Assembly: GCF_001435445.1 (NCBI RefSeq)
Contig: NZ_AZDH01000027.1
Span: 124,001 to 188,000, forward strand
Direction: 5' to 3'
Length of the DNA stretch: 64,000 bases
DNA from: Companilactobacillus kimchii DSM 13961 = JCM 10707
GTDB lineage: Bacteria > Bacillota > Bacilli > Lactobacillales > Lactobacillaceae
Position numbers and translations under genes: made by a program. The notes under the pieces were generated by a model. That model worked only from the letters and a program-made list of their open reading frames with translations. It ran no database searches and was not told the origin of the DNA. Below, one piece after another: positions 1 through 7,765 of this stretch. Each line of letters opens with the position of its first letter. Positions within the stretch are counted from its first letter, which is position 1.

Positions 1-478
1 TAGCTTTTAATTCTGTCAAAGTCTGCTCATCACAGTAATATCTACCTTCACCGTGTGCAACTGGTATACGAATCTTTTCATTTTTAGTGTACTGATTGGT
101 AAACATTGTTTGGTCATTCATCACTTGCAGAGTAACCGTCTCGCAAATAAAACGACTCTTTTCGTTTTGAATCAGAGCACCTGGTAATAAATGCAATTCT
201 GTTAAAATTTGGAATCCATTGCAGATACCTAAAACGAATCTTCCTTCATTGGCAAAACGAACAATTTCACTGATGATTGGAGCGTGGACAGCAATTGCAC
301 CACTTCTTAAGTAATCCCCATAAGAGAAACCACCTGGAATCAAAACACCATCAAAACCTTCTAAACTAGTTTGGCGATAATCAACTAGTTCTGCTTCTTC
401 TTTAATACCGTCTTTAATGGCATAGTACAAATCCATATCACAATTAGATCCAGGAAAGTTAACAACGGCAAACTTCAT
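1..478 (-). CDS. purQ: Phosphoribosylformylglycinamidine synthase, glutaminase subunit (partial)
   Basis: PurQ supplies ammonia from glutamine to the PurL synthase in purine biosynthesis. About 159 residues are present and the C-terminus, including the His/Glu dyad, lies beyond the window. Class I amidotransferase signatures are visible: VNFPGSNCD at the N-terminus, [10 protein letters not shown] near residue 50-58, and the nucleophile in GICNGFQ at Cys86. The ATG directly abuts the purS stop (478/479), so the two are translationally coupled. It is the last visible gene of purE-K-C-S-Q. Confidence 0.95.
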   Translation of the reverse strand, partial: MKFAVVNFPGSNCDMDLYYAIKDGIKEEAELVDYRQTSLEGFDGVLIPGGFSYGDYLRSGAIAVHAPIISEIVRFANEGRFVLGICNGFQILTELHLLPGALIQNEKSRFICETVTLQVMNDQTMFTNQYTKNEKIRIPVAHGEGRYYCDEQTLTELKA

Positions 479-724
479 TTATTCAGCCTCCAAAATCTCA
501 TAGCGATATGTTTCAATATTGGGATTAGTTAACAAATTGTCACAGATTGCATCAATATCTTTTTCTAAATCAGGATAATCTTCAAAATTCAATTCGAAAT
601 ATTTTCCCATATGAACAGCGGATACCTTGTCATAATCCATAGTCTGAATAGCTGATTTAATGGCCTCGCCTTGGGCATCTAGAACAGAGGGTTTGAGTGT
701 CACATAAACTTTAACTAATTTCAT
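479..724 (-). CDS. purS: Phosphoribosylformylglycinamidine synthase subunit PurS
   Basis: PurS is the small bridging subunit of the three-part FGAM synthase (PurL-PurQ-PurS) of Gram-positive bacteria. The 81-aa length is typical, with the usual start MKLVKVYVTLKPSVLD and a C-terminal IETYRYEI segment. It lies 9 nt downstream of purC and touches purQ, the standard operon order. Confidence 0.95.
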   Translation of the reverse strand: MKLVKVYVTLKPSVLDAQGEAIKSAIQTMDYDKVSAVHMGKYFELNFEDYPDLEKDIDAICDNLLTNPNIETYRYEILEAE

Positions 725-733
725 TATTTACTC

Positions 734-1441
734 CTATCGTGTTGTCAATCTTTCTAAAACTGAGTGGTACGTCTTAACTAAGTCACCTTCATGCTTACGG
801 AAAACGTCTTTATCCATTGAATGATGACTCGTCTTATCCCAGAGACGACAGTTATCTGGTGAAAATTCATCTACTAAGATAATTTCATTATTAACTTTTC
901 CAAATTCTAATTTGAAATCAACTAAATCAAAATCACTTCGGGCAAAAAACGGAATTAATAGTTGATTAATTTCTAGTGTCATTTGCTTAATCGTAGTTAT
1001 TTCTTCTTTGTCCGCAATGCGCAAGGCATGAATTTGTGATTCATTGATAAATGGATCATCTAAGGCATCACTCTTGTAATAGAATTCAATGATCGGTTCT
1101 CTCAATTCCAAACCATCTTCAAGGTGGAACTTGCGTACAAAACTACCTGAGCCAATATTTCTCAAAACCACTTCTAATGGAAATACATCACTCTTTTGAA
1201 CTAATTGTTCATGATCTGACAAATTTTCAATTAAATGAGTTTTAACACCATTTTTGATTAAATAATCAAACACTAAAGTAGAGATACGACAATTCAAAAC
1301 ACCCTTACCGGGTAACACTTCTTTTTTCTTACCATTAAAAGCTGTCGCCTGATCTTTATAGACCATCAAAAGTTCATTTTCTTTGTCTGTTTTATAAACG
1401 TTCTTAGCTTTACCTTCATAAAGTAAATTATTTTCAGTCAT
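734..1441 (-). CDS. purC: Phosphoribosylaminoimidazole-succinocarboxamide synthase
   Basis: PurC (SAICAR synthetase) joins aspartate to CAIR using ATP, in the cytosol. The 235-aa protein has the family N-terminus LLYEGKAKNVY with the ATP-binding lysines, the VVLRNIGSGSF block near residues 92-102, and the signature DEFSPDNCRLWD near residues 192-203. It follows purK by 3 nt. Confidence 0.96.
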   Translation of the reverse strand: MTENNLLYEGKAKNVYKTDKENELLMVYKDQATAFNGKKKEVLPGKGVLNCRISTLVFDYLIKNGVKTHLIENLSDHEQLVQKSDVFPLEVVLRNIGSGSFVRKFHLEDGLELREPIIEFYYKSDALDDPFINESQIHALRIADKEEITTIKQMTLEINQLLIPFFARSDFDLVDFKLEFGKVNNEIILVDEFSPDNCRLWDKTSHHSMDKDVFRKHEGDLVKTYHSVLERLTTR

Positions 1442-1444
1442 GAT

Positions 1445-2575
1445 CTACACATCCCAAATCGAATTTTTTTCAATCGCATTCTTTGTCTCTCGCAAATCGT
1501 CACTCAAAATTGTAATGTGACCCATTTTGCGATTATTCTTACTTTCAGCTTTACCATAATCATGGAAATGCCATTCAACATGTTTTGATAAAGCTTCCTT
1601 AGCTGGTTGTAAATGCTGTCCTAATAGATTCACCATAACCGCTGGCTGCAAAAGTTTAATTTTTGGCATAGCCAAATTGCAGACCCCACGAATATGAGCA
1701 TCGAATTGAGAAATATTACACGATTCAATTGTCAAATGCCCTGAATTATGTGGACGTGGGGCAATCTCATTAACGAAAACTTCATCTGTTGTAGAAATAA
1801 AAAATTCAATGCACATAGTCCCGACTAACTCCAAATTCTGAGCTAATTTTTCACCAATTTGATAAATTTTATTTTCAGTTTCTGTACTAATCAATGCTGG
1901 ACAGCTACTTAGGTGCAAAATATTATGACGATGAACATTTTCAATTACTGGAAAAATAGAAGTTTGTCGAGAACTATTAGCTGAAACAACAATTGAAACT
2001 TCCTTTTTCAAGGCAATCTTTTTTTCAACAATACACGTTCCATGCATCAGCAATTCTTCAATATCGGCGTAACAAACATTTTCAGGATCTTCGACCAATA
2101 TCTGACCTTTACCGTCATAACCACCACGAGTCGTTTTTACAATTACTGGAGCTCCTAATTTTTCAACAGCTCGATGATATTCAAAAATATTATCAATAAC
2201 GACATGAGGAACCGCTGAAAAACCACTTTTTTCAATAAAATTCTTTTCGAATACACGATCTTGGGTAATCGTTAAAGCCTTAGTACCTTGAGGTACCTCT
2301 GTATACTTTTTCACCTCATTAATCGTCTCTGCATCAACATTTTCAAATTCATAAGTTAAAACATCACAACGTTTGGCTAATTCGATTAATTGAGCTAAAT
2401 CATTATATTCAGCAACAATTTGATTGTCAGAAACTTGTGCTGCTGGGCAATCTGGTGTGGGATCAAGAATAATAACTTTATAACCCATTTCTTTTGCTGA
2501 AAAAGACATCATTTGTCCAAGTTGTCCACCACCGATAATACCGATGGTTGCACCGGGTAAAATTGTTTTAGTCAA
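1445..2575 (-). CDS. purK: N5-carboxyaminoimidazole ribonucleotide synthase
   Basis: PurK is the ATP-grasp enzyme that carboxylates AIR to N5-CAIR, the substrate of PurE. The dinucleotide-like [12 protein letters not shown] is at the N-terminus, and [12 protein letters not shown] marks the metal/ATP site. The frame is open further upstream, but those residues do not look like PurK. I choose the TTG at 2575, which overlaps the end of purE and has a GGGAAG ribosome site just upstream, giving 376 aa, normal for PurK. A GTG four codons upstream is the alternative. Confidence 0.9.
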   Translation of the reverse strand: MTKTILPGATIGIIGGGQLGQMMSFSAKEMGYKVIILDPTPDCPAAQVSDNQIVAEYNDLAQLIELAKRCDVLTYEFENVDAETINEVKKYTEVPQGTKALTITQDRVFEKNFIEKSGFSAVPHVVIDNIFEYHRAVEKLGAPVIVKTTRGGYDGKGQILVEDPENVCYADIEELLMHGTCIVEKKIALKKEVSIVVSANSSRQTSIFPVIENVHRHNILHLSSCPALISTETENKIYQIGEKLAQNLELVGTMCIEFFISTTDEVFVNEIAPRPHNSGHLTIESCNISQFDAHIRGVCNLAMPKIKLLQPAVMVNLLGQHLQPAKEALSKHVEWHFHDYGKAESKNNRKMGHITILSDDLRETKNAIEKNSIWDV

Positions 2576-3053
2576 GATTCTTCCCACTTTCCAATGACTT
2601 ATCGTGCATGGTCTTGGTATAACCATTCAGAGAAAGTTCATAATCTTGATTTTGTAAAGCACAGATTTTTGTCGCCATAATAGCAGCATTCTTAGCCCCA
2701 GCTTCACCGATGGAAACTGTAGCTACTGGGACACCGGCTGGCATTTGAACAATTGACAATAAAGAGTCCATCCCTTTTAAATACCTAGATGGTACTGGAA
2801 CACCGATAACTGGCAAGCTAGTTGATGAAGCAATCATTCCTGGCAAATGAGCAGCGCCCCCTGCACCTGCTACTATCACTTTAAAGTCATTGGAACGTGC
2901 TGTTTTTGCAAAATCCAGCATCTCTTGAGGAGTTCTATGTGCTGAGATCACTTTGACTTCATAGCTAACCTGCAAGTCTTTTAAAACATCAATTGTGTTC
3001 TGCATAACTTGCAAATCTGAAATTGATCCCATAACTACTGCTACATCACTCAT
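2568..3053 (-). CDS. purE: N5-carboxyaminoimidazole ribonucleotide mutase
   Basis: PurE (class I) rearranges N5-CAIR to CAIR. The 161-aa protein carries [10 protein letters not shown] near residue 8, SAHRTP near residue 38 and AGGAAHLPG near residue 65, all active-site loops. It is the first gene of the pur operon, with an AAAGGTGG ribosome site upstream. Its last bases overlap the purK start by 8 nt, which fits stoichiometric expression of the PurE/PurK pair. Confidence 0.96.
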   Translation of the reverse strand: MSDVAVVMGSISDLQVMQNTIDVLKDLQVSYEVKVISAHRTPQEMLDFAKTARSNDFKVIVAGAGGAAHLPGMIASSTSLPVIGVPVPSRYLKGMDSLLSIVQMPAGVPVATVSIGEAGAKNAAIMATKICALQNQDYELSLNGYTKTMHDKSLESGKNLD

Positions 3054-3085
3054 TGGTTTTCCACCTTTCTGTCTTTAGTAACCAA

Positions 3086-3114
3086 ATTCTATCAAGTTAT
3101 GAAAATTCTTTCAA
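3086..3114 (-). promoter_or_regulatory. pur operon promoter
   Basis: On the minus strand a TTGAAA (-35) and TAGAAT (-10) are separated by exactly 17 bp, placing the start site near 3079, 26 nt before the purE ATG. No purine riboswitch-like structure fits in so short a leader. Confidence 0.75.
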
Positions 3115-3149
3115 TACAAAACACGTATTTAATCCAATTATTTTTGCTT

Positions 3150-3162
3150 AATATTCGTATTT
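3150..3162 (-). promoter_or_regulatory. Proximal PurBox (PurR site)
   Basis: The minus strand reads AAATACGAATATT, 11 of 13 matches to the PurBox consensus AWWWCCGAACWWT. Its central G (3156) is about 76-77 bp upstream of the predicted start site. This is the position described for PurR-activated promoters in Lactococcus, so an activator role is inferred. Confidence 0.55.
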
Positions 3163-3201
3163 ACCGTTTTCATTTAGATTATTTTAGATATTATTAATAT
3201 C

Positions 3202-3214
3202 ATAGTTCGTAAAT
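3202..3214 (-). promoter_or_regulatory. Distal PurBox (PurR site)
   Basis: The minus strand reads ATTTACGAACTAT, 12 of 13 matches to the PurBox consensus. It lies 52 bp upstream of the proximal box in the same orientation, suggesting two-site binding by PurR. Confidence 0.6.
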
Positions 3215-3237
3215 AAAGAATGATTGATTTTTTAGAC

Positions 3238-3277
3238 AAAAAAATAAGCGATACACATATTAAAATATGCATATCGC
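3238..3277 (-). terminator. Terminator of ynzC-yneF
   Basis: An inverted repeat (GCGATA and CATAT arms with a CA/CA internal mismatch) at 3248-3277 is followed on the minus strand by TTATTTTTTTG. It sits 17 nt past the yneF stop and separates yneF from the pur promoter. Confidence 0.8.
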
Positions 3278-3293
3278 CTATTAATTTAACTAA

Positions 3294-3512
3294 TTACTTC
3301 TTTTTTTGTGATGCCTTCATAGTACTCATTAACTGATTAAGTTTCTTTTGTGATGGTTTTTGTCCCATTTGAGCCATCATTTGCTTAATCATATCTGCAC
3401 TGATTGGTGGATTGTCTTGGAAGTACTTCTTCATATACCATCTGGCAATAAAGAATCCACCAACTAAACCGATTAATAAGGCTATAATACCAACGATTAT
3501 TGTTGTTCCCAT
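3294..3512 (-). CDS. yneF: UPF0154 (YneF-like) single-span membrane protein
   Basis: This 72-aa protein has one N-terminal transmembrane helix (about residues 4-24, [17 protein letters not shown]) followed by a basic cytoplasmic tail containing [19 protein letters not shown]. That tail is the hallmark of the YneF/UPF0154 family, which is conserved in Firmicutes and of unknown function. It follows ynzC by about 60 nt and ends in a clear terminator. Confidence 0.85.
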   Translation of the reverse strand: MGTTIIVGIIALLIGLVGGFFIARWYMKKYFQDNPPISADMIKQMMAQMGQKPSQKKLNQLMSTMKASQKKK

Positions 3513-3574
3513 TTATGTTTCACCCTTTCCATACATCTATTAATATTACAAAAAAATCACTCTAATTGAAAGTG

Positions 3575-3817
3575 TTAATCGTCACGTAAACCTTTTTTAC
3601 GTTGAATTTCTCTAACTTTCTCTGGTGTGACTTCATTTCCTTGCTTATCAAACACACGGGTCATCTCAAGTTGAGATCTAAAACTGGCACGAAAATTCTT
3701 CAAATATTCTTTTCTAAGTTCAGCTTGTTGATCTTCTTCTTCTTTGGTAATAGTTCCATCCTTAGCCTTATGAGCTAATTTATTAATTTTTTTGAGCAAC
3801 TCTTCTTGTTCGTTCAT
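3575..3817 (-). CDS. ynzC: UPF0291 (YnzC-like) protein
   Basis: This is an 80-aa two-helix protein, MNEQEELLKKINKLAHKAK..., with the family motif LRKEYLKNFRASFRSQL. It is known in Bacillus as YnzC, encoded beside lexA and without a settled function. The ATG at 3817 is chosen because GGGGAG lies about 10 nt upstream; the longer frame from 3847 would start in the ribosome site. It is divergent from lexA, and the shared intergenic region holds a LexA operator 24 nt upstream of its start. Confidence 0.85.
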   Translation of the reverse strand: MNEQEELLKKINKLAHKAKDGTITKEEEDQQAELRKEYLKNFRASFRSQLEMTRVFDKQGNEVTPEKVREIQRKKGLRDD

Positions 3818-3840
3818 AATTTTAACTCTCCCCATTATAT

Positions 3841-3854
3841 CGAACACTTGTTTG
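3841..3854. promoter_or_regulatory. LexA operator (SOS box) between lexA and ynzC
   Basis: CGAACACTTGTTTG matches the Gram-positive SOS consensus CGAACNNNNGTTYG at every fixed position. It overlaps the -35 of the lexA promoter, so LexA would repress its own gene. It also lies immediately upstream of a minus-strand TATAAT (3834-3839) that could serve ynzC. Confidence 0.9.
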
Positions 3855-3880
3855 AACTTGCATTCATATTTTGATACAAT
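3852..3880 (+). promoter_or_regulatory. lexA promoter
   Basis: TTGAAC (3852-3857) and TACAAT (3875-3880) are spaced 17 bp apart, and the -35 shares three bases with the SOS box. The start site would be near 3887, and GAGGTG precedes the lexA ATG. Confidence 0.8.
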
Positions 3881-3911
3881 CTAATTAAGATATTAACAAT
3901 GAGGTGTTCTA

Positions 3912-4535
3912 ATGTCAAAAGCTGAAGGCTCTAAACAGTCACAAATTTTACAATGCATTTATGATTATTTAGATGAACATGGATATCCGCCAACTGTCAG
4001 AGAAATCTGCGAAGCTGTGGACTTATCATCTACATCAACGGTACATGGTCATTTATCTCGTCTTGAAAAAAAAGGTTTTATTCAACGTGACCCTACTAAA
4101 CCTAGGGCAATTGAACTTACTGGTGCAGGTTTAAACTCCATCGGTATCAAATCAAAACAAATTCCTATCCTCGGTACCGTTGCTGCTGGGCAACCAATCA
4201 CAGCTGAACGTAATCCTGATGGTTACTTTCCAATTCCACCTGACTTAAATCGTGATTCCGGCGAGTTATTCATGCTTGAAATTCACGGAGAAAGTATGAT
4301 CAACTGTGGTATTTACGATGGCGACCATGTCATAGTACACGAACAAAACTTTGCTAACAATGGTGAAATCGTTATTGCCATGACTGAAGACATTGAAGCC
4401 ACATGTAAAAGATTCTATCAAGAAAATGGACATTACCGCCTACAACCTGAAAACGATACAATGGATCCAATTATCCTAGATAACGTAGAGATACTTGGTA
4501 AAGTTGTTGGATTATATCGTTCACAAATTTTTTAA
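3912..4535 (+). CDS. lexA: SOS transcriptional repressor LexA
   Basis: LexA represses DNA-damage genes and self-cleaves when RecA filaments form. The 207-aa protein has a winged helix N-terminal domain (residues 1-65, with [17 protein letters not shown] as the recognition region). The cleavage site is Ala92-Gly93 in GTVAAGQ. The S24 peptidase dyad is Ser128 in HGESM and Lys166 in ATCKRF. It is divergent from ynzC and autoregulated through the adjacent SOS box. Unlike in Bacillus, no yneA-like division inhibitor lies beside it. Confidence 0.97.
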   Translation: MSKAEGSKQSQILQCIYDYLDEHGYPPTVREICEAVDLSSTSTVHGHLSRLEKKGFIQRDPTKPRAIELTGAGLNSIGIKSKQIPILGTVAAGQPITAERNPDGYFPIPPDLNRDSGELFMLEIHGESMINCGIYDGDHVIVHEQNFANNGEIVIAMTEDIEATCKRFYQENGHYRLQPENDTMDPIILDNVEILGKVVGLYRSQIF

Positions 4536-4538
4536 ATC

Positions 4539-4566
4539 AATCACTCCTTTTGGGGTGATTTTTTTA
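4539..4566 (+). terminator. lexA terminator
   Basis: A 9-bp stem (AATCACTCC/GGGGTGATT with one G-T pair) around TTTTG is followed by a T-rich run, starting 3 nt after the lexA stop. Confidence 0.85.
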
Positions 4567-4622
4567 TTATTATCAGTAATTTCTTCTATAATAGAAAGTA
4601 ATTTAACTACGAGGGAGAAATT

Positions 4623-5243
4623 ATGACTGAATTTTATCTCATCCGCCATGGACAAACTAAAGCTAACGTGATGAAAATGAAACAAGGTAATATCAACACT
4701 GAAATGACTTACCTAAATGAGCATGGTCAGGAACAGGCCCAAGTTCTGGCTCAAAATTTTGATATCAGCTTTGCTGATCGTATTATCTGTAGCCCTTTAA
4801 AACGTGCTCAACAGACAGCCGCGATTTTAAATAAACAGGCCAATTTACCAATCTCTTATGATAAAAGATTGGTGGAAATATCTTATGGACAATGGGACGG
4901 ACAAAAGAATGCCGACTTAAAAAAGATTCATCCTGATGCTTACAATGAATACTGGAACGACGTTCTACCTTTTTACACTAAGTATGCCACCGATGGGGAG
5001 CGTTTTGAGGACGTTGTTAAACGAGTACACAGCTTTTTAAAAGATTCTCTAAGTAAATACCCCAATGATAAACTTATCTGCGTTACGCACGGTTTTACCG
5101 TTAAAGCCGCCGCATTAGATGTTTTGAAACCTCAAGATATGATGAGTATCCCTGAACCTCGAAATACTAGTGTCACTAAAATCGTCGCTACTCCTGAAGA
5201 TCAAAAATTTTACTTAGAATACTTCAACCAAATTTTTAATTAA
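4623..5243 (+). CDS. Histidine phosphatase family protein (phosphoglycerate mutase-like)
   Basis: This 206-aa protein of the RHG superfamily has the phosphohistidine motif LIRHGQT (His9), SPLKRAQQTA around residue 60, and the second catalytic histidine in CVTHGF. The family includes broad-specificity phosphatases and mutases, and the substrate cannot be read from sequence. It has its own TATAAT (4587-4592) and a strong GAGGGAGAAA ribosome site. Single gene between two terminators. Confidence 0.88.
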   Translation: MTEFYLIRHGQTKANVMKMKQGNINTEMTYLNEHGQEQAQVLAQNFDISFADRIICSPLKRAQQTAAILNKQANLPISYDKRLVEISYGQWDGQKNADLKKIHPDAYNEYWNDVLPFYTKYATDGERFEDVVKRVHSFLKDSLSKYPNDKLICVTHGFTVKAAALDVLKPQDMMSIPEPRNTSVTKIVATPEDQKFYLEYFNQIFN

Positions 5244-5247
5244 ATGC

Positions 5248-5300
5248 AAAAAAATAAACCATCATTGAATTATAAAATTCAACGTGATGGTTTATTTTTT
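5248..5300. terminator. Bidirectional terminator between phosphatase gene and rplS
   Basis: A long near-perfect hairpin, with ATAAACCATCA arms extended by TTGAATT/AAATTCAA, is flanked by A-runs and T-runs on both sides. It can end both the plus-strand phosphatase gene and the minus-strand rplS. Confidence 0.9.
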
Positions 5301-5328
5301 GAAGTTTAGTTGCATTAAATGTATTAAA

Positions 5329-5682
5329 TTAGATGTCGCGACGACGTTCCTTAATACGAGCAGCCTTACCTGTACGAGCACGTAGGTAGTAAAGCTTGCT
5401 ACGACGTACACGACCATGTCTGATAACTTCAACTTGTTCTACACGAGGTGTGTTCAATGGGAATGTTCTTTCAACACCAACACCATTACTCATCTTACGT
5501 ACAGTGTATGTAGCACTGATACCTGAGCCATGTCTCTTGATTACAACACCTTCGAATAATTGAATACGTTCACGAGTACCTTCAACAACCTTAGCATGTA
5601 CACGAATAGTGTCACCGCTACGGAAGTCAGGAATGTCAGAACGTAATTGTTCTTTTGTAATATCTTGAATTAATTCATTCAT
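5329..5682 (-). CDS. rplS: 50S ribosomal protein L19
   Basis: L19 lies at the 30S-50S interface. The 117-aa length and motifs ([57 protein letters not shown] split over the middle) are typical. It is transcribed from its own promoter with an L19 leader, just downstream of trmD. Confidence 0.98.
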   Translation of the reverse strand: MNELIQDITKEQLRSDIPDFRSGDTIRVHAKVVEGTRERIQLFEGVVIKRHGSGISATYTVRKMSNGVGVERTFPLNTPRVEQVEVIRHGRVRRSKLYYLRARTGKAARIKERRRDI

Positions 5683-5760
5683 GAATAATTTCTCCCTAAT
5701 TCGACACTCTTATATATCTCTGACATACAGCGGAATATCGTTAATATGTGTCCAAACACT
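5683..5760 (-). ncRNA. Ribosomal protein L19 mRNA leader
   Basis: The roughly 78-nt leader has GGACAC near its 5' part pairing with GTGTC just before the rplS ribosome site, enclosing further small stems. This matches the position and general form of the Firmicutes L19 leader, thought to mediate autoregulation by L19. I assign it from context and pairing, not from a covariance search. Confidence 0.6.
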
Positions 5761-5766
5761 CTTACA

Positions 5767-5795
5767 ATGATACTTTATTTAGACGAACTTGTAAA
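5767..5795 (-). promoter_or_regulatory. rplS promoter
   Basis: TTTACA (5795-5790) and TATCAT (5772-5767) on the minus strand are 17 bp apart. The -35 directly abuts the trmD stop codon, so rplS can be expressed independently of the rpsP-rimM-trmD operon. Confidence 0.65.
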
Positions 5796-6524
5796 CTATA
5801 TATTTTGACGAATTTTTCTGAGTAACTTCTCTTCTTCATCCGTCAGCTTTGCAGTTTCCAATAAGTCTGGTCGACGTTCCAGAGTTTTTTTCAAAGCTTG
5901 AGTCAATCTCCAAAGACGAATCTTTTCATGATCACCACTTGTCAAAACCTCTGGAACCTTCTTACCACGGAAATCAGCTGGTTTTGTATACTGTGGATAC
6001 TCTAATAGTCCATTTGAAAATGATTCTTCTTCAGCAGAGAATGAATTACCTAAAACTCCAGGTACAAAACGCAATGTTGCGTCAATCATACTCATAGTTG
6101 GTAATTCTCCACCGGTCAAAATATAGTCACCAATTGAAACTTCATCTGTAACTAAATCTTTGACACGTTCATCAAAACCTTCGTAGTGCCCACAAATAAA
6201 AACTAATTGATCTTCTTTAGCAAAGTCACGTGCCATCTTTGTGTTGAAAGTTTTACCAGCTGGATCGAGTAAAACTACTCGCTTACGACCTGGTTTTTTT
6301 GTTTCAACATAATTCATAGCATCATAAATTGGTTGAGCTTGCAAAAGCATACCTGCTCCACCGCCATATGTTGTATCGTCAACATGATGTTGTTTATTCG
6401 TCGTATAATCTCGAAAGTCAACTACATCAATATTAACAAGTCCTTTTTCTTGAGCTTTACCAATCAAAGATTCATTTAAAGCCTGAAACATTCTTGGAAA
6501 AATGCTTAAAATTGTAATATCCAT
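5796..6524 (-). CDS. trmD: tRNA (guanine-N1)-methyltransferase
   Basis: TrmD methylates G37 in tRNAs reading CNN and CGG-type codons, preventing +1 frameshifts. The 242-aa SPOUT protein has the trefoil-knot segments [29 protein letters not shown] and a [13 protein letters not shown] loop. It overlaps the rimM stop by one base (TAATG). Part of rpsP-rimM-trmD. Confidence 0.97.
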   Translation of the reverse strand: MDITILSIFPRMFQALNESLIGKAQEKGLVNIDVVDFRDYTTNKQHHVDDTTYGGGAGMLLQAQPIYDAMNYVETKKPGRKRVVLLDPAGKTFNTKMARDFAKEDQLVFICGHYEGFDERVKDLVTDEVSIGDYILTGGELPTMSMIDATLRFVPGVLGNSFSAEEESFSNGLLEYPQYTKPADFRGKKVPEVLTSGDHEKIRLWRLTQALKKTLERRPDLLETAKLTDEEEKLLRKIRQNI

Positions 6525-7039
6525 TAATCTATCAATCCATCCGGTATTTCGACTTCAACAATTTGTTTGTCGAGGTCAACATTCTTAATAACATCTTCAA
6601 TATAAGGTAGTAAAACTTCCTTATACTTAGTTCCTTTTACGACCCAAACATCATTGGGACCTAATTCCATGATCTCAGTAATCTTTCCAATTTCACCAAG
6701 GTCTTTATCTACTACTTGCAAACCAATAATTTGCTTATAAAGAAATTCGCCTTCGTTTAATTCGGAAGTTAATTCACCACTGGCAAAAAGCTCTGATTTA
6801 ACATACTTTTCAACATCGTTGATGTTGTCATATCCCTTTAATTTCAAAAGAATAAAATTCTTATGTTTACGAGCTGACTCCACAGTGAATTCTTCACTAG
6901 AATTATTTTTTTTAAAGACTAACTTAGAACCTGTCTTGAAACGATCTTCTGGAAAATCTGTAATTGGAACGACTTTTAATTCACCTTTAATACCATGCGT
7001 ATTGACGATAGTACCAACTCGATATAATTTTTCGGTCAT
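6524..7039 (-). CDS. rimM: 16S rRNA processing protein RimM
   Basis: RimM assists maturation of the 30S head domain near S19. The 171-aa protein has the N-terminal barrel start [18 protein letters not shown] and a C-terminal PRC-barrel with [11 protein letters not shown] and [18 protein letters not shown] precedes the ATG. A hairpin separates it from rpsP. Confidence 0.96.
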   Translation of the reverse strand: MTEKLYRVGTIVNTHGIKGELKVVPITDFPEDRFKTGSKLVFKKNNSSEEFTVESARKHKNFILLKLKGYDNINDVEKYVKSELFASGELTSELNEGEFLYKQIIGLQVVDKDLGEIGKITEIMELGPNDVWVVKGTKYKEVLLPYIEDVIKNVDLDKQIVEVEIPDGLID

Positions 7040-7062
7040 TTTTCCTCCGTGATAAATAAATA

Positions 7063-7095
7063 GGACCCTGACAAAACATTGTTTTATCTGGCCCC
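7063..7095 (-). other. Intercistronic hairpin between rpsP and rimM
   Basis: A 16-position imperfect stem (G-C rich base, AAAACA/TGTTTT top) lies 11 nt past the rpsP stop. A U-poor stretch follows (TATTTATTT), so it looks like an attenuator or processing site rather than a full terminator. Confidence 0.5.
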
Positions 7096-7105
7096 ATCAA
7101 AATTA

Positions 7106-7378
7106 CTATTTTGTAAACTTGCTTTCATGGAACTTTTGCATAATACCATGTTGTTTCAACAAGTGACGAACTGTATCTGAAGGTTGTGCACCTTTGTTCA
7201 ACCATTCAACGATCTTGTCGTCATCAAGTTTGATTTCTTCTGGTTGTGAGATTGGGTTGTAGTAACCAACTTGTTCGATAAAGCGGCCATCACGTGGTGA
7301 ACGTGAATCTGCAACAACTAATCTATAAAATGGGCGTAACTTGCTACCCATACGTTTCATTCTAATTTTAACTGACAT
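7106..7378 (-). CDS. rpsP: 30S ribosomal protein S16
   Basis: S16 is an early 30S assembly protein. The 90-aa form [19 protein letters not shown]... is chosen because TAGGAGGAAAC lies 7-12 nt before this ATG; the frame runs 14 codons further upstream without S16 similarity. [19 protein letters not shown] is the family signature. First gene of rpsP-rimM-trmD, with its own promoter inside the preceding terminator. Confidence 0.97.
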   Translation of the reverse strand: MSVKIRMKRMGSKLRPFYRLVVADSRSPRDGRFIEQVGYYNPISQPEEIKLDDDKIVEWLNKGAQPSDTVRHLLKQHGIMQKFHESKFTK

Positions 7379-7411
7379 ATGTTTGTTTCCTCCTAAATAC
7401 TTAACTTCGTT

Positions 7412-7440
7412 AGTATACACAAAAAAAAGAGCGGTGTAAA
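7412..7440 (-). promoter_or_regulatory. rpsP promoter overlapping the ffh terminator
   Basis: TTTACA (7440-7435) and TATACT (7417-7412) on the minus strand are 17 bp apart. The -35 lies in the descending arm of the upstream terminator hairpin and the spacer includes its T-run. Confidence 0.7.
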
Positions 7441-7463
7441 GTTTTTTTCTTTACACCACTCTC
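7421..7463 (-). terminator. Terminator between ffh and rpsP
   Basis: A 15-bp stem (AAGAGTGGTGTAAAG/CTTTACACCGCTCTT as RNA, one U-G pair) with a 7-nt loop is followed by eight T residues on the minus strand. The wobble is tolerated only in minus-strand RNA, consistent with it ending ffh transcripts. Confidence 0.88.
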
Positions 7464-7519
7464 TTTTTTTATGTTTCTTATTTTTTAATAACCAATGTTC
7501 TATGTTGAATAGTGGAAAC

Positions 7520-7636
7520 GAGCTGCGTAGGCCAGATTCCTGTGCTTTGCCCGACTTCGCAAACTGCCTGCTACGCAGTCAATTCGCAAAGTCCTGCAAA
7601 TGCTCAGAATCTAAACGGGCCTACTGCGCTCTCTAT
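7520..7636 (-). repeat. Structured GC-rich repeat, unit A
   Basis: The 117-bp unit begins GAGCTGCGTAGG and ends CCTACTGCGCTCTCTAT. The ends pair as GAGC-[TGC]-GTAGG/CCTAC-[TGC]-GCTC, with a symmetric TGC/TGC internal loop. The interior contains AGATTC/GAATCT and further inverted segments. It is GC-rich relative to its surroundings and shares its ends, but not its interior, with unit B. Confidence 0.75.
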
Positions 7637-7643
7637 TTGAAAT

Positions 7644-7765
7644 GAGCTGCGTAGGGGCAACCCATTGTGGTTTGCTACAGTATTGGAATCATCCGCACGG
7701 TACGCGGACAATTTCAATACTTAGGCAAATCCTCGTGGGCTGACCGCCCCTACTGCGCTCTCTAT
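7644..7765 (-). repeat. Structured GC-rich repeat, unit B
   Basis: This second unit has the same ends and the same TGC/TGC internal loop, extended to GTAGGGGC/GCCCCTAC. Its interior is an unrelated hairpin (GTATTG/CAATAC with CCGC/GCGG). Its conserved right border contains the ffh stop codon (7762-7764). Together the two units fill the 300-nt gap between ffh and the rpsP terminator, with no open frame of note. Confidence 0.75.
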
